From contig NC_020054.1 of assembly GCF_000331105.1 (NCBI RefSeq), positions 5,362,555 to 5,426,554 on the forward strand: a stretch of 64,000 bases of DNA, written 5' to 3'. A program made the position numbers and the translations under genes. This DNA comes from Fibrella aestuarina BUZ 2 (GTDB taxonomy: Bacteria; Bacteroidota; Bacteroidia; Cytophagales; Spirosomataceae). The notes beneath the pieces were generated by a model. It worked only from the letters and a program-made list of their open reading frames with translations. It ran no database searches and was not told the DNA's origin. Shown piece after piece: positions 11,967-20,786 of the stretch. Numbering within the stretch: position 1 is the stretch's first letter; the number at the start of each line of letters is the position of its first letter.

Positions 11967-13598
11967 ATGCACACCAATTATTATTTTCTGCGCCAACTGG
12001 CTCCTGCGCTGGCCACCCGGCTCGATGGCCTCTACCTGATGGAATGTTTCAGCCAGGATCGCGACGAGGTGGTGCTGGCGTTTGCGCAGGCACGCGGCAA
12101 GGCCAATTATTACAAGCCGTTCTTCATCAAGGCCACGCTCCGCCCCGATTTCTCGGGCCTATTGTTTGCCGACGACGTACGTCGCGCCCGCACCAACAGC
12201 GTCGATCTGTTTGACGACCTCACCGGCAACGACAGCGGCGAAGACCCCGACCGACCCGGCATGGAACAGCCCGGCAAAGCCGTGTTGGGGGTACGCTCCT
12301 TCCTGAACGAACGCTGTCTAGGCATCGAGCTGGCCGACGGCTATACGCTGGTTTTCAAGTTTTTCGGCAACCGGCCCAACCTGCTGATTTTTCGCGAGAA
12401 CGAGGTTGTTGACCTGTTCAACCAGAAATTGGCCGCCGACCAGACGCTACGCCTCGACGGACTGGACCGGCCGATCGATCAGTCGGAAGCCGCGTTCGAG
12501 GCCGCTGGCCATGACTACCGGAAGCTGTTTCCCACCTTTGGCAAGCTCGTCCGAACGTACCTGGAGCAACGTACCCAGGAAGCCGGTACGGGCGTCACCT
12601 GGCCGCTGCTGCAATCGGTCGTGCAGTTACTGGAAAACCCCACGTACCGGCTCGTGACGTTTGAGCACCGGCCGACATTGGCACTGGTACCCATTGGCGA
12701 AACACGACGTACCTACGACGACCCGATAGAGGCCGCCAACGGCTTTTTCATTGCCTTCAACGGGCAGAATGTGGTGGAACGGGAGCGGGCGGAAGTGTTG
12801 CGGCTACTCGACAAACGACTCAAACGCGCGCAGACGCTGCTCGACGCCAACCTGCAACGACTCATCAGCCGCGACGAAGGGCCCAGCCACGACGAATTGG
12901 GCAATCTGTTGATGGCCAACCTGCACAACGTACCTACGCTGCCCGGCGGCCGCTCACCGGAGACCATCACGGTCGAGGATTTTTACCGCGACAATCACCC
13001 CGTAACCATCCGACTCAAGCCCGATCTGTCGCCGCAACGCAACGCCGAAGGGTATTACCGGAAAGCCAAAAACGAGAAGATCGAGGCCGAGCATTTGCAG
13101 CAGCAGATCGACGGGCGCGAGGCCGAGATGGCACAACTGGCCGCGCATCGGGCAGCCATCGAGCCCATTCAGTCGTTGAAAGAATTGCGGCGCTATGTGA
13201 AACAGCATAACCTGCTCACCGAAAATGCGGCCTCCACCGACCCGGCCGAGCTATTCAAGGAAGTGCAGGTAGACGGCTTTACGATCCGGATTGGGCGCAA
13301 CGCCAAAAACAACGACCTGCTCACCCAACGCTATACGTATAAGGAAGACCTCTGGCTGCACGCCCGCGACGTGAGCGGGTCGCACGTGGTGATCAAATAC
13401 CGGGCGGGCAAACCGTTTCCGAAAACGGTGATTGAGCGAGCCGCCGAACTGGCCGCCTGGTACTCCAAGCGCCGCACGGACAGCCTATGCCCGGTGATTG
13501 TTACCCCCAAGAAGTTTGTTCGCAAACCAAAAGGCCTGGCCGAAGGGCAGGTGGTTGTCGAAAAGGAAGACGTCGTCCTGGTCGTACCGAGGGGGTAA
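11967..13598 (+). CDS. NFACT family ribosome quality-control protein (RqcH/Rqc2/FbpA-like)
   Basis: 543 residues from the ATG at 11967. The open frame extends upstream to 11760, but that part overlaps the divergent small gene and lacks family character, whereas MHTNYYFLRQLAPAL is a typical NFACT start. Order: NFACT-N, a charged helical coiled-coil near 330-430, then NFACT-R with DLWLHARDVSGSHVVI near 459. Bacterial RqcH binds obstructed 50S subunits and directs C-terminal alanine tailing. The DxR-type catalytic motif is not obvious here, so tailing activity is uncertain. The stop abuts a 98-base palindrome. Confidence 0.85.
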   Translation: MHTNYYFLRQLAPALATRLDGLYLMECFSQDRDEVVLAFAQARGKANYYKPFFIKATLRPDFSGLLFADDVRRARTNSVDLFDDLTGNDSGEDPDRPGMEQPGKAVLGVRSFLNERCLGIELADGYTLVFKFFGNRPNLLIFRENEVVDLFNQKLAADQTLRLDGLDRPIDQSEAAFEAAGHDYRKLFPTFGKLVRTYLEQRTQEAGTGVTWPLLQSVVQLLENPTYRLVTFEHRPTLALVPIGETRRTYDDPIEAANGFFIAFNGQNVVERERAEVLRLLDKRLKRAQTLLDANLQRLISRDEGPSHDELGNLLMANLHNVPTLPGGRSPETITVEDFYRDNHPVTIRLKPDLSPQRNAEGYYRKAKNEKIEAEHLQQQIDGREAEMAQLAAHRAAIEPIQSLKELRRYVKQHNLLTENAASTDPAELFKEVQVDGFTIRIGRNAKNNDLLTQRYTYKEDLWLHARDVSGSHVVIKYRAGKPFPKTVIERAAELAAWYSKRRTDSLCPVIVTPKKFVRKPKGLAEGQVVVEKEDVVLVVPRG

Positions 13599-13599
13599 T

Positions 13600-13697
13600 G
13601 TAATGTATACTGAATAATGTAGGATGTATAATAGGGCTGATGCGTCTTTTCTTGCGTCAGCCCTATTATACATCCTACATTATTCAGTATACATTAC
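13600..13697. repeat. Long palindrome A (conserved apex, heptad arms)
   Basis: Arms 13600-13640 and 13657-13697 are perfectly complementary over 41 bp, extended by wobble pairs to an 8-base loop at 13645-13652. It begins one base after the NFACT stop and overlaps the stop codon of the convergent glycosyltransferase. The apex reads GCTGATGCG, loop TCTTTTCT, TGCGTCAGC. The arm is made of 7-base words such as TATACTG (13606) and TAGGATG (13620). Confidence 0.9.
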
Positions 13698-14932
13698 TTA
13701 TTCTTCACAATGCAGTTTGCCATGCCCTCCCAGGTTTTATCCCACGAGTGTTCGCTCAGAAACTGATCGATGGCGGCCCAGTTGGTTGGGTGTGTTTTGT
13801 TGAGTGCTTTCTCGATAGCCGTGTCGAACGCGTCGACGGTAGCAGCGATCTGCACAAAATCCGGTTCACCGTAGGTACGTACCACATCGCGGATGGGCGT
13901 CGATACCACCGGCAAGCCAGCGGCCAGGTACTCGGGTGTTTTGGTCGGGCTGATGTAGCGGGTCGACGCGTTCAGGGCGAAGGGCAACATCGCTACATCC
14001 CAGCCGCCAAAATACGTGGGCAGCTCTTTGTAGTTTTTCATCCCGAGGTAATGGATGTTGTCGTTCTTGGGTAGCGTCGCCGGATCGATTTTCACGATCG
14101 GTCCCAGCAGCACAAACTGCCACTCGGGGCGGCGGTTGGCCAGCTCGCGCAACAATTGCACATCGAACCGCTCATCGATCACCCCCGAGAAACCAATCCG
14201 CGGGTGCGGGATGCTGGCCTGATCGGCCGGGTCAGCCTGCGCTGAATCGGTGGCGCGGTTGCGTGCCTGCGCAAAGTGCTTGAAGTCGATGCTGCTCGGA
14301 AACGCGTGGGCGTGCGCATGACGAGTCCGCTTGGCTTCATACAAGCTGTAGCCGCCCGTGAACACCTGATCGGCACGAGCCATCAGCTTCGCTTCCATAT
14401 CGATGAGTTCGCGCGGGGCTCCCAAAAATGCCGACAGCTCGTCCATACAGTCATAGACAGTATACGTGGGCGTCAGGTGGTCGCTGAAGTCCAGGGCCAT
14501 CGGTGTGTAATACCAGGCCACGTATTCGGCAATGCGCTCCGATTCGATCAGCTGATCGACCGTCCGGCGCAGGTAGGCCAATACCTCCTGGTGCGGAGTG
14601 CCGTGGGGTACATGGGGTACCACCACTTTGAGGCGCTCGCCTTCCTGCCGTACTTCAACGCGCAGGTCTTTGCCCCAAATCGGCTCTTCCAGGAAGTAAA
14701 CGTTCATTTGCTGGCTGGCGCGGCTCATCAAATGCTGTGGACGCTGGTAAACAAAATTCCAGCGTAGATGCGAAAAGCAGATCAGGCTCTCGGGTGACGA
14801 AGCCGGTGCTTTAGTTGGCGCAATGGGCTGTGTGGTCTTGGGCAAGTGGGTTTCTGAAACCGACGCCGTTGACAGCAGCTCACTGGATGTTACATCGCTC
14901 GATGATGACGAAGGGAAGTCACTGATTTTCAT
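13694..14932 (-). CDS. Glycosyltransferase, GT4/GT1-like
   Basis: 412 residues. The first 50 are low-complexity Ser/Thr/Pro-rich, followed by LICFSHLRWNFVYQRPQHLM, typical of the N-terminal domain of Bacteroidota family-1-type glycosyltransferases. The C-terminal Rossmann half includes RIGFSGVIDERFD and the donor-binding segment SPTKTPEYLAAGLPVVSTP. A role in exopolysaccharide or cell-surface glycan assembly is inferred; no partner genes are adjacent. It ends inside palindrome A, facing NFACT. Confidence 0.82.
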   Translation of the reverse strand: MKISDFPSSSSSDVTSSELLSTASVSETHLPKTTQPIAPTKAPASSPESLICFSHLRWNFVYQRPQHLMSRASQQMNVYFLEEPIWGKDLRVEVRQEGERLKVVVPHVPHGTPHQEVLAYLRRTVDQLIESERIAEYVAWYYTPMALDFSDHLTPTYTVYDCMDELSAFLGAPRELIDMEAKLMARADQVFTGGYSLYEAKRTRHAHAHAFPSSIDFKHFAQARNRATDSAQADPADQASIPHPRIGFSGVIDERFDVQLLRELANRRPEWQFVLLGPIVKIDPATLPKNDNIHYLGMKNYKELPTYFGGWDVAMLPFALNASTRYISPTKTPEYLAAGLPVVSTPIRDVVRTYGEPDFVQIAATVDAFDTAIEKALNKTHPTNWAAIDQFLSEHSWDKTWEGMANCIVKNK

Positions 14933-15148
14933 GTAGGGGTACCAATGAAGATGGTTAATTAAGAGGTCAACCTATTGCAGACAGGCACAAACAGCTTTCG
15001 ATCAAAGCGGGGCGGTTGCCCGGCAAGACCTCTACACTTACCCGTACGTATACTGATTGACAAACGGCCAACATGGCAACGTTTATCAAAACAACAATTG
15101 GTCACCTATAATGTTGATGCCTCTCTGCTAATAGTTAGGCAATGGCCC

Positions 15149-15174
15149 GCCCCCAACAGGAAGCTGTTGGGGGC
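15149..15174. terminator. Hairpin downstream of msrB
   Basis: Perfect 11-bp arms (GCCCCCAACAG at 15149-15159, CTGTTGGGGGC at 15164-15174) with loop GAAG, inside a wider GGCCC/GGGCC pairing. It lies 14 bases beyond the msrB stop. A short T-run (CCTTTTTA) is on the plus side, so as an msrB terminator it is T-poor. The rest of 14933-15187 shows no gene. Confidence 0.65.
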
Positions 15175-15187
15175 TGTATGGGCCTTT

Positions 15188-15703
15188 TTACTTCTTCTGG
15201 AAGGTCATCGCTACCCCGTTCATGCAATAGCGCAATCCCGTTGGCTTGGGGCCATCGTTGAACACGTGACCCAGGTGCCCATCGCATACGGCGCACACGA
15301 CCTCATCGCGCTCCATGCCGTAGCTGTTGTCTTTGGCCACTTTTACGGCGTTCTTCGTGATTGGCTCGTAGAAACTCGGCCAGCCCGTGCCCGACTCAAA
15401 CTTGGTTTTATAACTGAACAGCGGGTTCTTACAGGCCGCGCACAGGAACGTGCCATCCTCATGGACATTCAGCAGCGGGCTGGTGCCGGGGCGCTCGGTG
15501 CCATGTTTCCGCAGCACTTCATACTGATCGGGCGAGAGTTGTTTCTTCCACTCGGCGTCTGATTTCACGACCCGGCGGCCACCCGGCGGGGTCTGCCCCT
15601 GCTCATACAGGCTGGCGGTTTGGTGGGCTGAAGACGTATTGGTCTGGCATGCCAACGAGGCAACCAGCGCAAGCGCTAACGTACTGTTTATGAAGTAGTT
15701 CAT
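15188..15703 (-). CDS. msrB: Peptide-methionine (R)-S-oxide reductase, lipoprotein form
   Basis: 171 residues. The N terminus MNYFINSTLALALVASLAC looks like a lipoprotein signal with a lipobox Cys, suggesting an envelope-anchored enzyme. MsrB features: two zinc CxxC pairs (CAACKNPLF and CAVCDGHLGHVF), SGTGWPSF, and the catalytic Cys in RYCMNG. It reduces methionine-R-sulfoxide in oxidised proteins using thioredoxin-type donors. No MsrA domain is fused. OxyR lies about 4 kb away, but a regulatory link is not visible. Confidence 0.92.
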   Translation of the reverse strand: MNYFINSTLALALVASLACQTNTSSAHQTASLYEQGQTPPGGRRVVKSDAEWKKQLSPDQYEVLRKHGTERPGTSPLLNVHEDGTFLCAACKNPLFSYKTKFESGTGWPSFYEPITKNAVKVAKDNSYGMERDEVVCAVCDGHLGHVFNDGPKPTGLRYCMNGVAMTFQKK

Positions 15704-15767
15704 GTCGTGTATAGCAGGCTGAAAACGGATTCATTACCGCTACACTATATACGTAAAATTGACCGCT

Positions 15768-16211
15768 TCAGTTTCGTACAACCAGCCATACCCCCGCCAG
15801 GATCAGCCCGATACCCAGCAGGCGCCAGGCGTTGGCGGGGTGGTGCGCAAAACCTAGCAGTCCGTAATGATCGAGCACGACGGCGGCGATCAACTGCCCG
15901 GCCACACTCAGGCTCACCAGGTTGGCCGTACCGATGCGCGGCACCGACAGAATGACGGTGGTGACGTAGACGGCCCCGATCAGCCCGCCGGTATACTTCC
16001 ACCAAGGCAACGACCGCGTAAGAGACAGTGATGGAATACCCCCGCCCGACGACAGGTGTACAATCAACAACGTCAGGAAGCCCGTTCCGAACGAGATGAG
16101 TGAGGCCAGCACCGGATTGTTCAGGGCTAGCCGCAGATTGGAGTTAACCGCCGCCTGCACCGAGATCGCCGTGCCCGTCAGAAACGCCAGAACCAGAAAA
16201 AGATAGTACAT
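15768..16211 (-). CDS. Small DMT-family membrane protein (DUF606/YdcZ type)
   Basis: 147 residues of mainly hydrophobic sequence with about five transmembrane helices, beginning MYYLFLVLAFLTGTAISVQA and containing NSNLRLALNNPVLASLISF, typical of the DUF606 (YdcZ) half-size drug/metabolite-transporter relatives. These are inner-membrane proteins of unknown substrate, thought to act as dimers. It starts 36 bases after the phospholipase-like gene on the same strand, so the two may be cotranscribed. Confidence 0.8.
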   Translation of the reverse strand: MYYLFLVLAFLTGTAISVQAAVNSNLRLALNNPVLASLISFGTGFLTLLIVHLSSGGGIPSLSLTRSLPWWKYTGGLIGAVYVTTVILSVPRIGTANLVSLSVAGQLIAAVVLDHYGLLGFAHHPANAWRLLGIGLILAGVWLVVRN

Positions 16212-16247
16212 AAGTGAGTGCCCATGACCCCGCTCAGAGCCATTTTG

Positions 16248-17282
16248 TTATTCATCGCGGGCCGAAAATAGCCGTTTAAGCCAGCTTTTCTTCTCGGTGG
16301 CCTCCAATTCCTGCTCGGCCGCAGTGGGCAACTGAGCCGCCAGCTTCGCCAGATCGGGTTGGCCGGCATCGACCCAGCAGGTATACCAGAGGTCGCCCAC
16401 CATCTTGACCGATGCCCGCATCTGCCGCTCGACCTGCCCGCGCAGTCGCTCGTGATACTGCCGGGCAAAAGCCGCCGAATAGACTTTCACGGTCTGCCCG
16501 TTGCGGTCTTCGAAGTTCCATTTCTGGCTTTCGCCCAGTTGTTGGGTCAGCTGCTGCTCGATGGCCAGCACCGAATCGAGGGCCGCGTGAGCGGCGAAAA
16601 CCGCCTGCCACGCCCGTCGTTGCGGGTGTTCTACGTAAGTGGCAGCGCCCACGATCATATCATACTGGCCCGCGAACAACTCGGGCAGGCGCGATTCCCA
16701 GAAACCATGAATACCCGTTTGGTTGGTGAGTTGGCCGTTGTAGTTACGCGTGGTGTGCAGGGGTACGTTGGCATCGGCAATGTAATGCCCGATGTCGGCC
16801 GACAGGCGCAGGATCTTGGGTACGTTCCGCTCTTTGAACGCCTCGGTCAGCTGGTATTTGGCCAGTTGAATGTGCCAGGGAACAATACCATGAATCGCCA
16901 GGGTGTCGGCCCCGTACCGGTCGGCGGCGGCCGACCACGATCGGGGCAGGGTCTCGCGGGTGGTGTCGGCATAGGCGTCGAGATCGATAAAATGACGCGG
17001 TGCCTCACCGACCACCGCATAGCGCCGCTTGTCAGGATTCACGGCATTGTCGGTCAGGTACTGAATCCGGCTTTTGTAGAGCGGCATCATCTCGGGCGGC
17101 AGCGTAAACACCGCCAGCCGGTTGATCTGCTGATGTGCATAAAAGCCCCAGGTTGGAGCCGTTTCAGGTACGTTCGTAACGGTGGGGCGGCGGGGTGTTT
17201 CTGACGGGTTTGCCAGAGCGAGTGAGGCCACAAGAAAATTTTTTCCCAGAAAAACACCCAACCAAATTCTGTTGATGTACAT
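16248..17282 (-). CDS. Zinc-dependent phospholipase C/S1-P1 nuclease-like secreted protein
   Basis: 344 residues with an N-terminal signal-like segment. The mature part starts near TWGFYAHQQINRLA and carries ligands expected for a trinuclear zinc site: the W..H start, RHFIDLDAY, PWHIQLAKY, GHYIADANVPLHTT and GIHGFWESRLPELF. This is the helical fold of zinc-dependent phospholipase C and S1/P1 nucleases. The Bacteroidota subgroup is common but uncharacterised, so the substrate is unknown. A promoter-like pair lies just upstream. Confidence 0.75.
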   Translation of the reverse strand: MYINRIWLGVFLGKNFLVASLALANPSETPRRPTVTNVPETAPTWGFYAHQQINRLAVFTLPPEMMPLYKSRIQYLTDNAVNPDKRRYAVVGEAPRHFIDLDAYADTTRETLPRSWSAAADRYGADTLAIHGIVPWHIQLAKYQLTEAFKERNVPKILRLSADIGHYIADANVPLHTTRNYNGQLTNQTGIHGFWESRLPELFAGQYDMIVGAATYVEHPQRRAWQAVFAAHAALDSVLAIEQQLTQQLGESQKWNFEDRNGQTVKVYSAAFARQYHERLRGQVERQMRASVKMVGDLWYTCWVDAGQPDLAKLAAQLPTAAEQELEATEKKSWLKRLFSARDE

Positions 17283-17314
17283 TTGTCCAGTCGTGGTACT
17301 ATTTATAGAGCAAG

Positions 17315-17345
17315 TTAAACTATTTAAATAAAACCTCGACCCAAA
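17315..17345 (-). promoter_or_regulatory. Candidate Bacteroidota promoter for the phospholipase-like gene
   Basis: On the minus strand TTTG (17345-17342) is followed after 19 bases by TAGTTTAA (17322-17315), close to the Bacteroidota TTTG-N19/20-TAnnTTTG consensus. It predicts transcription starting near 17308, about 26 bases ahead of the ATG at 17282. Confidence 0.5.
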
Positions 17346-17384
17346 GCGAATAAAATTTTTTAAAACGACATAGTTACCAAATCA

Positions 17385-17783
17385 ATGCAACGCGAATCTA
17401 AAGGATATGCCCTCATTGTAGGTCTATTCTGCATCCTCGGTTTATTAATCTACGGAGCCTATTCACCGGCCCGTAAAGCCCAGAAACAGCAGATTTTCTG
17501 CTTTTCTTTCGTGAAAGACGTAAAAACGCAAGCTGTCGAAAAGCACATGCGCGATTTTGCAGCTTTGAGACACGAAATTCCGCAGGTCGTGGGGTACACG
17601 GCTGGCAAGACGTTTATCGCGGGTGAAAGCACCAACGAGTACGATGCCATGCACTACCTGACGTTTCAAAACGAAGACGACATGAAGGCGTTCATCAAAA
17701 GCGCGCCGTATCAGCACTTTGTCGACGAGAACAAAGCCAACTGGTCGAAAACGCTGGTTGTCAACGCCGACATTCAGCCATAA
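17385..17783 (+). CDS. Membrane-anchored Dabb (stress-responsive A/B barrel) protein
   Basis: 132 residues. One transmembrane helix near residues 9-27 (YALIVGLFCILGLLIYGAY) precedes a dimeric alpha/beta-barrel domain with Dabb features: FCFSFVKDVKTQAVEKHMRD, the VVGYTAGKTF strand and MHYLTFQNEDDMKAF. Soluble Dabb proteins occur in stress responses and in polyketide cyclisation; the anchored form here has no known function. It is divergent from the phospholipase-like gene and ends six bases before palindrome B. Confidence 0.75.
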   Translation: MQRESKGYALIVGLFCILGLLIYGAYSPARKAQKQQIFCFSFVKDVKTQAVEKHMRDFAALRHEIPQVVGYTAGKTFIAGESTNEYDAMHYLTFQNEDDMKAFIKSAPYQHFVDENKANWSKTLVVNADIQP

Positions 17784-17788
17784 GCTGG

Positions 17789-17882
17789 ATGTACGATGCA
17801 TACTGTACAATGCACAATGGGGGCTGACGCATCTACTCTTGCGTCAGCCCCCATTGTGCATTGTACAGTATGCATCGTACAT
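17789..17882. repeat. Long palindrome B (conserved apex, heptad arms)
   Basis: Perfect 43-bp arms (17789-17831 and 17840-17882) with the 8-base loop TCTACTCT. It lies between the Dabb stop (17783) and the convergent ferrochelatase stop (17886-17888). Apex GCTGACGCA/TGCGTCAGC, almost the same as in palindrome A although most of the arm sequence differs. Words TACGATG (17792), TACAATG (17806) and CACAATG (17813) are spaced at 7-base steps. Confidence 0.92.
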
Positions 17883-17885
17883 TCT

Positions 17886-18998
17886 TTATGTATTCTTTAC
17901 CAGGTCAACGACCGTTTCAACCCAGAGGGGGCTGTCGTTGAGGCTTTCGACGAGTTGCCAGTGTTCACCACCCTGCTCTTCGAATAGTTCTTTGTACTCC
18001 TCGCCTACTTCGATCGTTGTTTCCAGGCAGTCGGCAACAAAAGCCGGCGAGAAGGCCAGTACGCTTTTCACGCCCTGCGCCGCCAATTTCTTGATCGTAT
18101 CTTCGGTATAGGGCTGAATCCAGGGATCTTTACCCAGCCGCGACTGAAAACAGGTGGTGTATTGACCTTCGGGAATACCCAATTCGCGCACCAGTCGCCG
18201 GGTGGTTTCAAAACACTGCGCCCGGTAGCAATGCTGATTGTCGGCCCGGAGCGAGGCACAACAGTCGCCCAGTTGACAGACCGTTTTTGTGACGTCGCCC
18301 TTGCGGATCTGACGTTCGGGCAGGCCGTGGTAGCTGAACAGGTAATGGTCGTAGGTACGTTCGGCCATATACTTGCGGCCTAATTGCACGAATCCTTCGA
18401 TGAACTTCGGGTGTTCGAGAAAGCGATTCACGAAACGTACTTGCGGAATCACCTGCCACGTTTTCAGTACCTCCATCACCTTTTCATAGACCGAGCCGGT
18501 CGTGGCCGAGGCATACTGCGGAAAGAACGGCACCACCACGATGTCGGTCAGGCCGAGGCGTTGAAACTCGGTCAGGGCCGTGTCGATGCTGGGGCTCTGG
18601 TACCGCATCGCCAGCCGCACCACGTAGTCGTCGCCCAGTTGCGCCTGCACCATCTTCTCGACAACGTACCCGTAATGTTTCAGGGGCGACCCGTTGTCGG
18701 TCCAGACTTCGCGGTAGGTTTTGGCTGATTTGGGAGCCCGGAATGGCGCGATGATGCCATTGACGAGCAGAAAACGGGGAATGTAGGGTATGTCGATGAC
18801 CCGCCCGTCCATCAAAAACTCACGCAGGTATTTCCGTACGTCGGGCACGCTGGGGCTGTCGGGCGTACCGAGGTTCACGAGCAGCACGCCGGTTTTGCCA
18901 AGCAGACCAACGGCTTCTGTAGCGTCCGTTGTATGGGGAGATTGTAAAGCAATAGCGTCCATAACTGGGTAACGGGAAACGTTTGGTGCAAGGTTCAA
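17886..18998 (-). CDS. hemH: Ferrochelatase
   Basis: 370 residues with the family start GVLLVNLGTPDSPSVPDVRKY and the active-site regions YHGLPERQIRKGD (His) and SPAFVADCLETTIEVGEEY (Glu). It inserts Fe2+ into protoporphyrin IX, the last step of the classical haem pathway. A Cys-rich stretch, CQLGDCC followed by HCYRAQC, sits mid-protein, where many ferrochelatases have none; it could hold an Fe-S cluster (inference). The N terminus carries about 28 residues before the core; ATG at 18960 is an alternative start. Confidence 0.92.
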   Translation of the reverse strand: MNLAPNVSRYPVMDAIALQSPHTTDATEAVGLLGKTGVLLVNLGTPDSPSVPDVRKYLREFLMDGRVIDIPYIPRFLLVNGIIAPFRAPKSAKTYREVWTDNGSPLKHYGYVVEKMVQAQLGDDYVVRLAMRYQSPSIDTALTEFQRLGLTDIVVVPFFPQYASATTGSVYEKVMEVLKTWQVIPQVRFVNRFLEHPKFIEGFVQLGRKYMAERTYDHYLFSYHGLPERQIRKGDVTKTVCQLGDCCASLRADNQHCYRAQCFETTRRLVRELGIPEGQYTTCFQSRLGKDPWIQPYTEDTIKKLAAQGVKSVLAFSPAFVADCLETTIEVGEEYKELFEEQGGEHWQLVESLNDSPLWVETVVDLVKNT

Positions 18999-19025
18999 GG
19001 TGAGTTAAAGTCTGCTGTTCACCCC

Positions 19026-19781
19026 CTATTTTGGCCGCTCAAACGAGGTGTAGACTGATTTGGGCAACTTGGTGAAGACCCGGATGTCGGAGAGTTCGCG
19101 GGGGCCACGCTTGCCCGATAGTTTGATCTGCCCGTAGGTCTGGTAGTCGGTCCAGGGTAGCGTGAAGCCCGGTTTCTCGTCGGTGAATTTGGGGTAATAG
19201 GCCCACTGCGACACCAGCCGGGTGGCCTTGTCGACCCAGACGTGGTATTTGTTGTCGGGGGTGTTGCCCACGCCTTTGAACGTCAGTTGGATCAGGTCGG
19301 CGGGTTTACCGTCTTCAGTTTTTGCCTCGCCCAGATCTTTCAGCGTCACGCCCGAATCTTTCAGCTTGAACGGCATCAGCAGCCAGTAGGCGTCGTTGAT
19401 CCAGGCCCCTTTGCCCTGCTTCACGTATTTGGCGACACTATCGGGGTTGGTTTCTTCCTTGCCATTCCGAAACACACGCCCTTTTTCGGTGTTGATGTTG
19501 ACCAGAATCGTCTGATCATTCCGTAGGTTATCGATCCGAACGTCGCCGGTCCACTTGTCCCAGTGCAGGCGCCGGAAGCCCAGAAACGTCCAGGCGATAT
19601 GATGCGTGTTGTCCCAGGCTTTGCGGCCTCCCTGCGCGGCCATCACCTCGTCGGCGATCTGCACGGCGCGGGCGTCTGAGCCAGCCATATCAAAACCCTC
19701 GGCGGGTGGGTTGTCGGTCTTCTGGGCCAACAGGGGCGATGCCAGCAGCAAAAGCCCAAACAGAAAGTAGCGCGTTAGCAT
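19026..19781 (-). CDS. Secreted protein, DUF6503-like
   Basis: 251 residues with signal peptide MLTRYFLFGLLLLASPLLAQ. The mature part (ADEVMAAQGGRKAWDNTHHI, then WTFLGFRRLHWDKWTGDVR) resembles the Bacteroidota DUF6503 group, whose beta-rich fold suggests a LolA/LppX-like lipid carrier; this is recalled, not searched. It has no lipobox Cys and is probably periplasmic. It lies 27 bases ahead of hemH on the same strand, so it may be the first gene of that transcript. Confidence 0.65.
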   Translation of the reverse strand: MLTRYFLFGLLLLASPLLAQKTDNPPAEGFDMAGSDARAVQIADEVMAAQGGRKAWDNTHHIAWTFLGFRRLHWDKWTGDVRIDNLRNDQTILVNINTEKGRVFRNGKEETNPDSVAKYVKQGKGAWINDAYWLLMPFKLKDSGVTLKDLGEAKTEDGKPADLIQLTFKGVGNTPDNKYHVWVDKATRLVSQWAYYPKFTDEKPGFTLPWTDYQTYGQIKLSGKRGPRELSDIRVFTKLPKSVYTSFERPK

Positions 19782-19859
19782 AGGATTGATGTTAGACTAC
19801 AAAGCTATACGACCGGCGTCATTTAGCGGCAATAAGCGATTAAAATGATCAATATGATC

Positions 19860-19867
19860 TAGATTTG
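19860..19867 (+). promoter_or_regulatory. Candidate -7 element for oxyR
   Basis: TAGATTTG matches the Bacteroidota TAnnTTTG -7 box, 19 bases ahead of the oxyR ATG. No good -33 TTTG is seen at the right distance. The surrounding 19,800-19,886 is AT-rich with ATGATC repeated, where OxyR autoregulation would be expected. Confidence 0.4.
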
Positions 19868-19886
19868 TATCGATACTAGTTATACT

Positions 19887-20786
19887 ATGACCCTTACCCA
19901 GCTCGATTACATCGTCGCCATCGACACGCACCGTCATTTTGCAACCGCTGCCGACCATTGTCATGTCACCCAGCCAACGCTGAGCATGCAGATTCAGAAG
20001 CTGGAAGATGAACTCGGGGTGTTGCTGTTCGACCGGTCGAAGCAGCCCGTTGTGCCTACCGAGACCGGGCAGGTGATTGTGGCGCAGGCCCGCGAGGTGT
20101 TGCAGGCGGCGCGGCGTATCCCCGAACTGGCCAAAGAATCGCGCGACGAGGTGGGCGGTGAGCTACGCGTGGGCATCATCCCGACGCTCGCGCCTTATCT
20201 GCTGCCACATTTTATTGGCGAATTTATGGATCGCTACCCCGGTGTGACGATTCAGATGCAGGAATTACTGACCGACCAGATCGTGGAGCGCCTCCGCAGC
20301 GGCCTGCTCGACGTGGGCATCGTGGTGACGCCCCTGCGCGAAGGCAATTTTACGGAGATACCCCTGTTTAGTGAGCCGTTCATGATTTATGCCGCCGATG
20401 GCCACGACCTGCTGAAAAAGGCTACGGTATCGCCCGCCGACCTCACCCAGACTACCGATCTCTGGCTGTTGTCGGAAGGGCACTGTTTTCGCGATCAGGT
20501 GCTAAACCTCTGCGGAGGCCGGTTTTCGGGCCGATCGGCGCTGCGGTACGAAACGGGCTCGCTCGAAACGCTGGTCAGGCTGATTGAGCGGCAGGACGGC
20601 TTCACGCTTCTCCCCTATCTGGCGACGCTCGATTTCGACCCGATCCGTCGCGCCCGGCTGCGGTCGTTTGCGGGCAAGCAGCCCAAGCGAGACGTGAGTC
20701 TGGTGATGCACCGTAGTTTCCTGAAACGCAGCCTTATCAACGCGCTACAGCGGGAGATTCTGGCCCACCTGCCCAAGATGGCCTAA
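19887..20786 (+). CDS. oxyR: Hydrogen-peroxide sensor, LysR family
   Basis: 299 residues. The N-terminal LysR helix-turn-helix (MTLTQLDYIVAIDTHRHFAT, HVTQPTLSMQIQKLE) is followed by the periplasmic-binding-type sensor domain. The redox pair of OxyR is present: Cys200 and Cys209 in EGHCFRDQVLNLC, the same 9-residue spacing as Cys199/Cys208 of E. coli. This makes it a genuine OxyR rather than a generic LysR protein. It should activate catalase/peroxidase-type genes, none of which is adjacent. Its stop overlaps the stop of the broken convergent gene at 20783. Confidence 0.92.
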   Translation: MTLTQLDYIVAIDTHRHFATAADHCHVTQPTLSMQIQKLEDELGVLLFDRSKQPVVPTETGQVIVAQAREVLQAARRIPELAKESRDEVGGELRVGIIPTLAPYLLPHFIGEFMDRYPGVTIQMQELLTDQIVERLRSGLLDVGIVVTPLREGNFTEIPLFSEPFMIYAADGHDLLKKATVSPADLTQTTDLWLLSEGHCFRDQVLNLCGGRFSGRSALRYETGSLETLVRLIERQDGFTLLPYLATLDFDPIRRARLRSFAGKQPKRDVSLVMHRSFLKRSLINALQREILAHLPKMA

